Of a DNA stretch of 64,000 bases, positions 33,811-48,318 are shown in pieces. Within the stretch, counting starts at the first letter, position 1, and each line of letters begins with the position of its first letter. The DNA comes from Dentipellis sp. KUC8613 (lineage: Eukaryota > Basidiomycota > Agaricomycetes > Russulales > Hericiaceae), in NCBI GenBank assembly GCA_002286715.1, contig NSJX01000026.1, positions 1-64,000 of the forward strand. Reading direction: 5' to 3'. Under the pieces are notes generated by a model. The model saw only the letters and a program-made list of their open reading frames with translations. It did not search any database and was not told the DNA's origin. The translations under genes were made by a program, and so were the position numbers.

Positions 33811-36800
33811 ATGGCACAGACTGCGGCCTGGCCCCTCTCTGTCTCCCCCGAAGCCCGATCCGACTTCGGCATGAACCCCGACGCCAACGTGCAGCAGTCC
33901 AACACCTCCCGTTCCAACCCTGACATCGCACGCTGGGAGCTCGCAGAGATTCTCAAAACAAGCTCTGGCATGAGTCGCGTCGCCGTCGACGCGTCTTCCG
34001 CCCCGGGCCACGCCGCCTACTCCCAGTCCCACTTCGACCACGGTCTCCAGGGCCTCGACGCCCCGGTACACCCGACCGGCAGCCTCATGCACTCCTTCGA
34101 TGGCGACAAGATGGATGTTTCCGACCAATCTCCGTACGACCTCTTCTCCAACCCGCCTGCGCCCTACACCGGCCAGCAGCGCTTCCGCTCCAACACGTCC
34201 CCAGCAGCCCCTGGCTTTGGCCTCGCCAACGACAGCCTCTACTCCCATTCCAGCTATGGCGACTCCCTCCCGTCCTTCCAGGGCCAGGGCGGCGCCAACA
34301 GCTACGACATGATGAGCATGTCGTCGTCGTACAGCAGCGGTAAGGTCACGCCCCTCACCCCCAACGACCCCCTCGGCGGCATGCAGCATTCGCCCTTCGC
34401 GCCCACCCCAAACGGCATCAAGCAGGACTACTCCCACAACTTCCCCGATCTCATGTCCGATCGCCGACTCTCCAGCTCCAACGGCTATCAGCCCGACATG
34501 CAGGACGACTTTGGGCTCGGTGTCAATTCCTCGCTCGGCTTTGGCGCTGGCTCGCTCTCGTCCTTCCCGGAACGCATGGGACGCTATCCCGCGGACTCCA
34601 TGTTCACGCAGCACCAGTCCCCGCCGCTGCATCCGCATTCGCACAGTCACAGTCCCGAGCTGCTGCGCGGCGTTGCGCCGCAGGCGACGCACTACCGACC
34701 AGAGGGCCCGTCCTCGTTCGACGACACCATGTCGCCCTATCTCGTCCCGAACCCGCAGTCTGATCTCGGCCTGCATGTGCCGGTGCTCAACGGCATGCAT
34801 TTGCAAAACCAGAACGGACTGGGGGCGGCGACAGATCTGCAGACCTTCATTCGGTACGTCTCCTGTTTGTGCTCGACTCGGGATATTCGTGCTTAGTAGC
34901 GTTCGCGTTCCGTCAGGCCATATCTGGACCAGTACGTGCGCACGTCCAATCGACTCGCGTTTGGCGAGCGCACGGTGATCGTCATGTCGAGCAAGGTCGC
35001 GCAGAAGTCGTATGGCACGGAGAAACGGTGCGTTCCTTCATATCCGCGTTCATTCTGCGGATGATTAACATGGGCTGCTCGGTAGGTTCCTGTGCCCCCC
35101 TCCCACCGCGATCATGATCGGTAATTCGTGGTGGTCGGATGTGGTCCGCCGCGGCGAAGAACCAAAGTTGTCTCCCCCTCGTGTCATCGTCTCTATTTCT
35201 GGCGAGCCTGCCCCTCAGGAGGGCTCGGTCGAGTGGTCCGCCGCCCTCGGCAAGCCGTTCGACCCCTCTGACCCCCCGACCGGCACGACGTACGTCGGTC
35301 GCTGCGTCGGGAAGCAGCTCTTCATCTCGGACGTGGACGAGAAGAAGAAGAAGGTGGAGGCCCTTGTCAAGATCATGGCCCCTGCCGCGGACGACGAGCC
35401 TGAGAGGGTCATCGGCACGTTCCCGAGCCGCCCCATCAAGGTGATCAGTAAGCCAAGCAAGAAGAGACAGAGCGCAAAGAACCTCGAGCGTGCGTCGTCC
35501 CTTGCAGGCTCGCGTGCGCGTGGCTAGGGCTGACTTTGGCGCATCTGTTGCAGTCTGCATCAATCACGGGTCCACCATCTCCCTCTTCCATAGGTTGCGG
35601 TCGCAGACCGTCTCTACCAAATACCTGTGCGTGTCTGGCTCGGGCTCGTCGTTCAAGGGCTCCGACGGTGCTCCGTTGATGGGCGTCGACCAGCGCAACC
35701 GCACGTCGACACCTTCCTTTATTGCACGCACGTCCAGTTGGGGTAAGTCCGCCGCCTGACAGTCCATTATTCGGCATGCGAAAGCCGCGGCTGACCGACA
35801 CGGACCCTTTTCCGCACCCAGATCCATTCGTGATGTACATCGTTGATGTGGAGAAGCCCGCCGGCGGCATTGATGCACCGCCACCGCCCCCGCCCCAGCC
35901 GGACTACCCCTCCCCGCCGCCGAACGCGATCCCATTCATGAACAACGGGTCCCCCATCCCCATCTACTACAACCAGACCGTCGTCCTGCAGTGCCTCACC
36001 TCGGGCGTCGTCTCGCCCGTGCTCATCATCCGCAAGGTCGACCACCAGACGACCGTCGTCGGCGGCGGCGCGCAGGAGGGCGCCAAGGGCGTCGGCGAGC
36101 AGTACTGCGCCGCGGGCGAGGTCTGCGGCGACCCCGTCAGCCAGCTGCACAAGGTCGCGTTCGAGGTGTTCGAGCCGGGCAAGGGCGCGCCCGAGCCCGG
36201 CACGCCCGGCGCGTCCGGCGCGTTCCTCTCGTGCATGGGCGAGAAGGTCAACACGTACCGCCCGCCCGACGGCCGCCAGTGGCAGAACGGCGTCGACGGC
36301 TCCCGCGGCTCCGACTCGCCCGTCATGCCCAGCTCGCCGCTCGTGTCGACCCCCGCGTCGAGCGGGAGCGGCTCGAACGACTACTTTGGCCAGGCGGGCG
36401 CGGGTGCGGGTGCCAGCGCGAGCAGCGCGCCGACGTCGCCGACGCCGAACCCGCTCGACTTCCCCTCGAACGACGGCGGGCGCGTCAAGAAGGGCAAGCG
36501 CAGCACGTCGAGCGCGGGTGGGCTCAGCAAGGGCAGCGCGTCGAGCAAGACGCGGCGGCGCCCTGCGTCGGCGGGCTCGTCGAGCAGCCGCAATGCGACG
36601 TCGGGCGCGGACTCGGTGTCCTCGGGCGCGCTGTGGCAGGTCGACATTGGCGAGACGAGCGTGTGGACGATCGTTGGCACGGGTGGGCGTTTTGTATTGT
36701 GTCACTGTTCGCCCACAGCTGAACTCCTTTGACTTGCGACAGACCAAGTGCGGTATAACTTCTACGTGCCGCCGATGCTGTTCGACAACCAGAACGCGCC

Positions 36801-37152
36801 GCAGACGGGCTCGTTCCCGATCCCGTCGAAGCCGGTGACGCCCTTCCCTGGCGTCGTCAAGTACCTCCCGCCGGACCGTGCAGCGGAGGCCCCCAAGGGC
36901 CACGGCACGCGGCACATGATGGCGAAGCCGAACCCGCAGACGGCGAAGATGCTGACGCTGTACGGCGAGAACTTCCAGAAGTCGGACCCGCTGTCGGTGT
37001 TCTTTGGCTCGGAGCCCTCGCCGTACGTCGAGATCCGCTGCTCCGAGGTGCTCGGCTGCCTCCCGCCAGAGACGCAGCCCACAAAACGCCGCCCGATCAT
37101 CCTCGTGAGGCACGACGGCGTCGTGTTCCCCTCGTCTACTTTGTATCCTTAG
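33811..37152 (+). CDS. CSL (Su(H)/RBP-J-like) transcription factor
   Basis: A DNA-binding regulator of the CSL family, nuclear, known in fungi without Notch and tied there to cell cycle and adhesion. Six exons, 33811-34853, 34917-35027, 35086-35489, 35554-35742, 35822-36682 and 36743-37152, give 1005 aa with no stop. The first 345 residues are Ser/Pro/Gln-rich. The CSL N-terminal (Rel-like) domain follows: SSKVAQKSYGTEKRFLCPPP, then LFHRLRSQTVSTKYL near 535, the major-groove contact motif of the family. The beta-trefoil domain has NQTVVLQCLTSGVVSP and DPVSQLHKVAFEVFE near 690. A long Ser/Gly-rich insert (about 740-850) precedes the WQVDIGETSVW segment. The C-terminal Ig-like domain ends the protein. 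Such long insertions are typical of fungal CSL proteins. Start taken as the Met before AQTAAWPLS. Confidence 0.93.
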
Positions 37153-37807
37153 TCCTGCCACGCCCGCCGGGCCGTGCGCCCCCCACCCATGTTTTGCCGT
37201 CTGCCTTGTACGTTCTGTTGTGTGTATCTGCGCTGTTTCTGCTCCTGTTTCTGTTACGCATTCTGTTACGCTTACTGTTCCTGTTCCTGCGGACTCGTCT
37301 CGTCGCGTTTGTCGTTGCTCATCGGCCACCCCCACCCCCCACCCTCATCTTCTGGTACTAACATATAAAGACGGATTATCTATCGCTGCTGTCTCTGCCT
37401 CTGCCTCTGCTTCTGTCTCCTTTTGCTCGCCGGGATATCGATGTCAATGCATTTATTGACGCGACACGGATGGTCGGTTCAGATTCATGATATTCATTCT
37501 CTTGTATACGTCCAGGTCACGCTTAGCCCTACTACGTCTCCACTTCTCTCTCCCCTAGCCACGACGCTCTGCATGTATTATCCCTGTACAGCCGAAAAGA
37601 ACATGACTTGCAGAAGTTCAGTCTAAGGAAAAGTGGGAGACGAGGCTCGAAAGGGAAACCCCAGCGGCGCGCGTCATCGACATCGCCGCGGCGCGTGCTA
37701 TGGTGGCGGTACTTCCGGAGCTCAGCACTTTCATTACTGACCTCAAGCAACAAGTAACTTACATCCGGGCAGCCCGACCACCACCCGCCACAGTGCCCGC
37801 GCCCGCC
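37153..37807. other. Intergenic, 655 bp
   Basis: Contains the CSL 3' UTR, with repeated CTGTT/TGTTCC words at 37215-37290 and CTGCCTCTG words near 37395, and the promoter of the next gene. No gene seen. Confidence 0.5.
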
Positions 37808-38609
37808 ATGTCGTCCGCCCTGTCGCCCGCGCACCTCTGGAGGTGGTACGTCGACCACCTCGTCAACTACGAGCCCACGTCCTGGGTCGCAAGCACCGTC
37901 TACACCTTCCGCGTGCTCGCCTTCCTCATGATCCTCCCCACCATCCTGCTCATGCTCCTCGTGCGTACTGCCCCGCGCATCCGTTCGCTCACTCACCGCA
38001 CCGCAGGACGTCACGTCGTACGTCATCGCGCGCACACTCGGCGACACGAGCGCATTCACGTCCGACAAGAGCGACGCCGGTGCCGCCGCCTCTGCACCTC
38101 CTACCACCACCACCACCACCACCACCAATACCGACACGACGACCGATACGGCCGTATCGCCCGCAGACGTCGCGCTCCCGCCGACCCCGCCCGCGCCGCC
38201 GACAATCGTGATCGACCGCGCCGCGTCGCTCTCCGTGCCCGCGTTCGACGACGAGGAGAGCGTGGGCGCGCAGCGCCTCGCGGGCGTCGGCGTGTTCTCG
38301 CCCGCGTCGAGCCGCCCGCCGTCGCCGACGGTCACGCGCAAGGGGCTGCCGCGGGAGGAGGCCGTGCGCGAGGAGGCCGAGGAGCGCGAGGAGAGGAGGA
38401 ATCAGGAGGACTGGCAGGGGACGTGGTCGAGTGCGAATGGGAGCGTGAGCGGGGAGTCGTTCGCAATGCTCGAGCGGGAGGAGGGCTTTGAGGAGTCGGA
38501 GGTGGAGGTGGATGCGGATGCGGATCCAGATGCGGGGGTGCTCCGCATGCGCACTGGCAAGCGCGTGCGGGGGGAGGGGGAGGGAGCGGGGGCGCAGGAC
38601 GACTCGTAG
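37808..38609 (+). CDS. Small predicted membrane protein, 251 aa
   Basis: I do not recognise a named family. Exons 37808-37960 and 38007-38609 join in frame across a 46-nt intron. The N-terminus looks structured: LWRWYVDHLVNYEPTSWVAS, then a hydrophobic segment VYTFRVLAFLMILPTILLML (about 32-51), a likely single membrane span, followed by DVTSYVIARTLGDT. The rest is disordered: a run of ten Thr residues, a Pro-rich part, then a strongly acidic and charged tail with Glu/Arg clusters. The intron falls just after the membrane segment. A membrane location is inferred from hydrophobicity only. Confidence 0.75.
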
Positions 38610-38899
38610 CGGGTCGACGTTGCTGTGTGTACTCTACTTACCTTGCGCGCTTGCCTTCTTTCTGTCTGCCTTTCATCCGACCAACCGCGCAATGTGCATA
38701 CATCCAGTGTACACCGGTACACCGTACACGTACGTGGTCATATTGATACACGCCCGCGCCATCGCATGCATACCCGGGCAAAACAGATACAATACATACA
38801 AACGTCTATAATACACGTGCGCACGTCCGCGGTCGTAATAAAAAGGGAGTCGTAAGTAAGGGGATAAGGATGCGAGAATCTATCGTCCAAACGCTATGT

Positions 38900-42009
<3,110 letters not shown>

Positions 42010-43653
42010 ATGGTCTCATTAACACCACAAGACCACTCTATCTCCTTCGTCAATGAGAAGGGGGAGGTTCAATGCTTTCACGGCATGCCCGCTGTCTGGT
42101 TCCAGAGCAAGAAGGAACGCTCTTTCAATCGGTAAGCTGCTTCTCGTCTCGCTTGCTCGAGAGTTTACCAACAAGGCCTTAACACGACGTTATCTTCAGC
42201 TTCTTCTGGACATGTGCTTACGAAGGTGCATACCACCCCGACGAGCCACAGAGGTGCAGATTTTGGAGTACATTCACTTTGCTATCGTCAGCGCAGACCA
42301 CACGTTGACCTCTGTCGTGTAGAATGGGACGATGAACTCCCGCCCCACGAACCCCCTAAAGATGCACAGACTGGAAAGCCTTTAGTCGAGCACAATCCCT
42401 CGCAGCAACTCTTCCAACCGGCTTCACAGAGTCCCCATGTGCTCTCTCAAAACGCCCTTTTGTCGTCTCAGCCCTCCCAGCCCCCCCAGCCCTCCTCGTA
42501 CCCTGTGCCCCCTAAAACCCCTCCGCGCAAGCGGACTTACGAGCCGAACACCACGACCCCTTCTCCCGCCCCTAAACGCCCGCACGGTGCGTCTGCGTCG
42601 TCGTCCACTTCGACGAGCACCATCACTTCTCCTGCGCGGCCCATACCGGCCAATCCAATGACACCTGCTCAGCGCTCAGCAGCACGCGACAGGCGCATCA
42701 AAATTCTCCTGGAGGAAGAGAGACGCCGATTAACACCCTCCTCGTCTGTGCCCACTACGGACCCAGTCCCTCCTGCGTCTGTGCCTGTCTCGCCGTCTGC
42801 AGCTAAATCTACGACCGCACCCGCGCCTGCGCCTGCGACCGCTCCCGCCCCCTCCCCTCACCCGAGCCCTTCACAACTCGATAATCATTACGGCACCCCC
42901 GACAGCCCTTCAGTTCGTCGCGCCTACCGCGACATGTTCGGGTTATCCCAAGAAGCGTTCCACAGTGATCCCGACGATCCCGCGCACGATGCGGAGGTGT
43001 ACCGCCTGCTCGATGGAGCCGGCGCCACGCAGCGGGGGAACTCGCAGTCACAAGCGAGCGTCGGCGCGACGCCGCTCGCGAGCAACGGGTCAGCTCGCCT
43101 AGGATCTGACTTGCGCAGCGAGGAGAGCTTTTTCATGGACGACGGTGTTGGGCGCGTGCCGGGACGCGTCAGGGTGCCTGTGGATGTTGTGGGGACGAAC
43201 CCCTCGCAGCTCACGCATGAGGAATTCCAATATTCATCGGCAGAAAAGGGAAAGCAGAGGGCAGATGAGGAGGGCGTCTCTGTCGTATGTGTCATTTTTT
43301 GTTTTTCCGACGTCTCTGGCTAATGGCGAATGCATGTAGTCCGGTTCCTCAACTCGTGGGCTCGAGCAATCTGGTCCGAACGAACCTGTTACCCCGGAGT
43401 CAGTCGCGAATGCGGTCGAATGGTTCGGGCTCGTCCTTCCAGACCTGATTCGCAAGCAGGAGCGTCAGAAGGCGGCTTTGCAAAGGAGCAATGACGCCAA
43501 AGCCCTGCATATCAAGAGGCTGGAAGCAGAGATTGGGAGGTATGTGTCCGTCGTCATACTACTCGCCTTGTTGCCGAGATTTATGTTGATTTGAATGTCT
43601 GCAGACTGAAGGCAGAGAACGAGAGGCTGAAAGGCGACAAGCGGTCTTCTTGA
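42010..43653 (+). CDS. GRF-type zinc finger protein
   Basis: The GRF zinc finger binds single-stranded or recessed nucleic acid in topoisomerase 3, APE2 and NEIL3, so a DNA-linked role is likely. Exons 42010-42131, 42200-42267, 42323-43284, 43340-43539 and 43605-43653 give 466 aa. The finger is N-terminal (about 20-72): CFHGMPA, then NRFFWTC, then QRCRFWKWDDE, the hallmark ending. The junctions of both short first introns fall inside the finger and rebuild it perfectly. After it comes a Pro/Ser/Thr-rich linker with basic patches (PRKRTYE), a helix with RDRRIKILLEEERRRL, and a C-terminal coiled coil (QERQKAALQRSNDAKALHIK). No catalytic domain is present. It may be an adaptor protein. Confidence 0.85.
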
Positions 43654-44847
43654 TCTTGCGTTCGTGACTTATCTTCGTGGTCTTCCGGTTACATGCCAAA
43701 GTTATCTTGCCCTTCTACATCTTCCCATCGCTATCCCAGTTCCTCGCACCGTTCTCGTCTGTACTCTACTGCGTCGTGCTATGGTATCATAGGTTTGTTT
43801 GGTTACTAGAGCTATCTGTATCAACATCTCCCTCTTCTCTTATTCTCGTGTACGCTCACATCTTCTGCTATCTGGTTAACGGCTTGCTATCTACGAAAAC
43901 ACTACCTGCCACGACTGTCCTATAGCTATCTTTATCACTTACTTATCTCTAGTACGGCAGTTTGCCTGCTCAAGGCGTCGGAGGCTTGTTCATGTTTAAG
44001 TAACGGATGTGAATGCACATGTCATTTTATTCTCAATCGCCTGCACAGCGGTAATCGGACTTCGGGTTGCAGCCGGTAGGAGGCCGAGAAGATAGACGAG
44101 CGAAATTGACCTTTTCCCCATTTGCCTTGAAGTACTAGTCATGAGGGTGACCGTACTCCGTCGGATGATCTTCTTGAGCAATATCGCAACAGAAAATGTC
44201 TTTCGGAAAACCGGCGAGGCTCGAATACATCAGTCGAACACTCCATGGTATTAGAGTTGCAACGTTCGTGTGTGAAGCGTACCACACGGCGACGGCGTTC
44301 TGAAAAGAATGACGGGTTATAGACAAACACCTGCATGCATATGAAAGAACCTTACCTCAGACTGATCCGACTGCGAGACTCTTAAAGTAGGTTTCAGTCT
44401 GCTCTGTCAATCGGAGCCACGGAGTGTCGCAAAATAGGATAGCCAGAGCTGGAAGTGTCCACCGCCGGCAGGATCAGTCAAGTCGCGGATTTATCAAGCC
44501 CCGAGTCTCTCCCCTACGACCGTCCTGTTTGCTACGGTACATGCCATCTGCCAAGGAAGATGGTCACCTCTGGTGCCGGTCTGATGCTCAGACCGGCCAA
44601 ATGAAAAATCAGCGCAGGCTTTTAATCAAAACGTCTTGACGCTGGGCCTGCGGAAATCAAACAGCCTGGCCTTGAAGGATCGCCGGAGGGGAGGACATGG
44701 GAGTCCCGCCACAGATCCAGGGCACGACGACACCTGCTGGTTCTCGCGAAAGCATGATGTTGTTGCTGCAATATTGCGTCGAGCTTCACGCATGCATGGA
44801 AGGACGGTCAAGTGAAGGCAGGCTGAATAGTAAGTTTAGGAACCACA
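43654..44847. other. Intergenic, 1.2 kb, with a small candidate fragment
   Basis: The first 300 bp is the likely GRF gene 3' UTR. On the minus strand, 44326-44135 reads as a protein-like piece (VWYASHTNVATLIPWSVRLM, ending EYGHPHD) after a plausible intron, with a short possible exon near 44400. I could not extend it to a full gene. It may be a decayed or partial gene. Confidence 0.25.
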
Positions 44848-46582
44848 TTAGGTGAAAGACGCAAGGTCGAGCCCCTCCGCCGCAATCTCGGCCAGAAAGA
44901 TGTTCGTCTCAGCGTTTATCACCAGCCGGCCCTTTCCTGCGAACGCCATGTTTGAGGACGTCGTCCCAAGGAAGAACTTTCCGATCAGCGTCCCTTGCGA
45001 GTTCCATACCTGCGAAACTGATGAACACAATCACGGCATGGCATGGAAGCAGCAGGCCTACCTGCACGCCGTCTCCACACCCAGAGTATACATTCCCCTT
45101 CGTGTCTACCTGTATGCCGTCGGGGATGCCGGTATCCGTATATGCAAACACACGGCGGTTCACAAATGTGTGCGTCGTCGGATCAACGTCGAATTGGTAA
45201 CTGAAGCCATAAAAGTATACCGGGTTTTCAGCAATGCATGTTAGCGACGAACTGTTACGGAGATACACCAGCGTGGCATACGCACATCGTTGCGGGGTTT
45301 GTCTGATTGTTTCCGAACACGCCGCCGACGACCCCGGTGTCTGTACTGAGTATGGCAAATTGCAGTCAGTCCTGGACTCCTTGCCGAGTGCCAAAGATAA
45401 CTCCAAGGTCCATGGTGATTTTTCAAACAGAACGAGACAGGGGCTTTCCATGGCAATGGCAATGGTACTTACACATATGCCGTCTTTCCATCTCCTGTGA
45501 ATGCTATACCATTGGGTCGCAACATGCCATCTGCGACGACGCGAACAGACCCTACAGTTGGATCGAACCGGTACACCTGGTTGGGCATGAGAGGCGCCGG
45601 CCGGAATTGGTTGAGGAAGCCATAACTAGGCGTACACGGGCATGTCAGGCAATCCCCAGCTTATGCTTATCGTCGATGTACTCACGTCACGTCAGTGAAG
45701 AAGAACTTCCCGTTCGTCGGGTGAACCTTGATGTCGTTTAGCGAATTGAATTGCCTGCCAAAGAAGTTGTCCAGAAGCACGGTGACATTGTGCGGGGGAT
45801 TTGGGTTCACAAGTGCGATCGAGGGAGGACGTGGTCCACGGCCGGAGGTAATAAGAAGGAGATTTCCATGATACGGACCCGTTCCGCCATTTGTCATTTG
45901 AATAGTTTCCGGTAGGTCGAGCTAATGAAATCGTGCCCGTGGACACGGTCTGTACCTGCGCCACAAAGCTGCCAAGAAACGAGCACTCACTTCTGTCACC
46001 GTCACGTTGACTGCGCTCGTAGACGCGTTCGCGTCCTGAATGGCGCTCGCCACCTCCTTCAGATTTATTTTTCCGTACTTGCTGTTGTGGTTGAGATCGC
46101 TGAATCCGAGAGCCCCTCCATCATTGCTCGCGAAAAAGAAGTCGTCGGTTTCAGGGTTCCAAATGGGCGCTTCGTGTGCAAACGCAAAGTCAGGATTGGA
46201 GGCCACAGAGCGGATAGTAGCATGAGGGCCCAAGATGTCCAGGAACGCTGGGTCGAAGACTTGGAAGAACGGGGGCGACGTGTTCGTGGGATTGAAGAAC
46301 GATGTGATCGAGTTCTCTCGGAAAGTCCCGTTTTCGCCGATAACTGCGAAGGAGAGAGGGTCGATCGTCTGCAGATGAGAGAAACGGCATCAATACCAGT
46401 CGACCTAGGTAGTCACAAAAATCTCATATGCCTGAGAAAGGAGGGACACGCACTACAGCTTGCTGGGGCAGTGCGCCTGCAGAAGTGCTTTGCAATGCGC
46501 GGTTGGTCTTCGCGCACGAAAATGCCACCAGAGCGGCCAACAGGGCTCCGATCGTAGACAGCAGGGCAACGCGTGTGGTCAT
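44848..46582 (-). CDS. SMP-30/gluconolactonase-like lactonase, secreted or anchored
   Basis: A six-bladed beta-propeller hydrolase of the SMP-30/lactonohydrolase group, probably acting on a lactone; the substrate cannot be read from sequence. It starts at ATG 46582 with a signal peptide or anchor (VALLSTIGALLAALVAFSC). Propeller motifs follow over several exons: FAHEAPIWNPETDDFFFASN with the metal-binding Glu, TNGGTGPYHGNLLLITSG, LDNFFGRQFNSLNDIKVHP with the conserved Asn-Asp, FFFTDVTYG, VADGMLRPNGIAFTGDGKT, and TDTGIPDGIQVDTKGNVYSG with the conserved Asp. Several N-x-T/S sites fit secretion. The stop is at 44850-44848. The first intron (after QQAV) and others have normal GT-AG ends; not every junction was checked. 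Confidence 0.85.
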
Positions 46583-47146
46583 CCTGGAGGAAGTCTGGAT
46601 GATCTCGGGCTCGTGTTCTATGCCTGACGTATTTAAACCATGAGCGCATCCCATCTTCGCGGAAAAAATACAAGGAAGACTGAAGACTCGCAGTGGAGCT
46701 CGTCTTCAACATGAGCCCTGAGAATATCTGAATGAATTCGGTCCGGGAAGAGTCACGGCAGGGGTCCACATGATCTCGAAACAGTCACATTGAACGGTGA
46801 TGTCAGAGGGATGCCGTCTCGTCTCACCAAAAGAAAGCACTGGGAGTAGTGGATGGATGACTACCAGTAGCAAGACGGTATGCACGGGCTCCCGTCGTCC
46901 CCGAAATTACAGAACGCCGTCATACGGAAGGTCAGTAGCCTCAACTCGTGAGCGACATCATCATACCTAGTATAAGAGGAAAGCTATTTCGATCCAAATA
47001 CTTGAAATAAGTATCGGAAGTGCGTAGCATGGGGCGGCGGCGACTTGTTGAAAGTGTGTCATTTAGAGCTTACAGGGGTCTTGTGTTACATTCTTCGTTA
47101 GTCTATCTTCATCTATCTTGACAGCTCTGACTTTTGCGACGATCTC
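46583..47146. other. Intergenic, 564 bp
   Basis: Upstream DNA of the lactonase and the 3' end of the HAD phosphatase, both on the minus strand. A TATTTAAA-like word lies at about 46629. No gene seen. Confidence 0.45.
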
Positions 47147-48208
47147 TATAGGGTATCAGGAAGGTTTTTGAAGATCTCCTCCACCTCCCAGGCACCAGCC
47201 CAGTAGCGGATTTGACATTTAAGTCCCTCTTTGTCTCCCTCCTTCGCGATCCGCTTTTCCAGACCTCGATAGTACCTGCAAAGAATCATGTCTTGGCTGG
47301 CGTGGTCACCAGTGTCAGAGGAACCTAGAATGATAGATGGCAGGGACTGACCTTCTTAACCGCAGGATGGGACAGAAATCATTCGAGCCGTCACCGACAT
47401 AGATGATACGATCAAAGCCAGGTTTGTGCCGCTCAAGGAAAGCCTCCAACTCGTCGCCTAGCATCCAATGAGAGCTGACCCAAGAACCAACAAATACGAA
47501 CACACCTTTGCACATGTTAGGGCTGCAACCAATTTTGCAGCTGTGCTGCGGGCCGTTCGGGTCGACGCGGCGACGCAGCTTCAGCAGGCCAGACGGGTCC
47601 CATTCAGCGGGATTAGTTACAATCTCGGTGAAGAGGTCCTGAAGCCCCTTTGACTGTCGCGAGTGTGAGGCAGGAGATTAAGCGTGGACCAGCACTTGCA
47701 CGTACGTGAAGGATCGTATTGATGAACACCGAATTCGCGTTTGACAAGCAGAAGAACGTAGTCTCAGGCGTAGACGCTGCCTTGACTGCCTTCACACCGC
47801 GAACCATAGCGGGGTGCTGCACCAAGATATGAGCATAGTCCACAGTGTGTAGATACGATTATACGAACGAAAGGCATGACTTTCAGTGCTCCTTCGATGT
47901 CCTCCCTCGTGTGGCCGCGTGCGTGCAGCTCGCGCAGAGATTGCGCACTAATGACGCACCTGTCAGCATGTCGCTGTAGGGAGATGAATACACGAGCCCC
48001 TACACGAGGTCAGTCCATTGGATCTCTTCTTTAAGAGACTTCATCTTGCGACGAAGATCAGGAGCAAGGACCTCAAAGATCCATCTGTCCGAATCCTGAT
48101 CAGCGAGAGACCTGTGTATCACAGATCTTCGTCAAGCTCAACAGACCAGCTTTCTAAGACATACCAGTCAAAGTCATATACGATGAGCTGTCTGTGAATT
48201 TTAGACAT
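47147..48208 (-). CDS. HAD-type phosphatase, PHOSPHO1/2-like
   Basis: A haloacid-dehalogenase phosphatase. The PHOSPHO group cleaves small phospho-compounds such as phosphocholine, phosphoethanolamine or pyridoxal phosphate; the substrate here is unknown. It starts at 48208 with the nucleophile motif VYDFDWSLADQDSDRW, rebuilt across the first intron. Later come LRELHARGHTREDIEGALKV, VRGVKAVKAA, then TTFFCLSNANSVFI (motif II), CKGDELEAFL, and IIYVGDGSNDFCP, the motif with the metal-binding Asp pair. It ends near FKNLPDTL. The first motif has Trp where many HAD enzymes have Gly/Met, as is usual in this family. It is divergent from Tfb1, with only 110 bp between the start codons. Confidence 0.85.
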
Positions 48209-48318
48209 GGGGGGCAGGATGGAGGGAAGAGTGAACGAGAATTGCCGGAAAGGGAAGAAGGGCGGATTAGCTAACATAAACTTGCCGTCGGGGGCGAGTG
48301 GCGCAGGCGAGAGCGTGA
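48209..48318. promoter_or_regulatory. Compact bidirectional promoter, 110 bp
   Basis: Only 110 bp separate the start codons of the HAD phosphatase (minus) and Tfb1 (plus), so both promoters and 5' UTRs must overlap here or extend into the genes. No TATA box is visible. It contains purine-rich and GGGAAGAAGGG-like words. Confidence 0.55.

Noticed and set aside
33778..34806. 342-codon minus-strand frame opposite CSL exon 1
   Set aside because: It is the complement of GC-rich third codon positions of the CSL gene. It is Gly/Val/Arg-rich with no recognisable motif.
35767..37335. 522-codon minus-strand frame opposite CSL exons 5 and 6
   Set aside because: It crosses CSL exon boundaries without interruption and is Arg/Ala-biased. 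The plus strand carries clear CSL motifs here.
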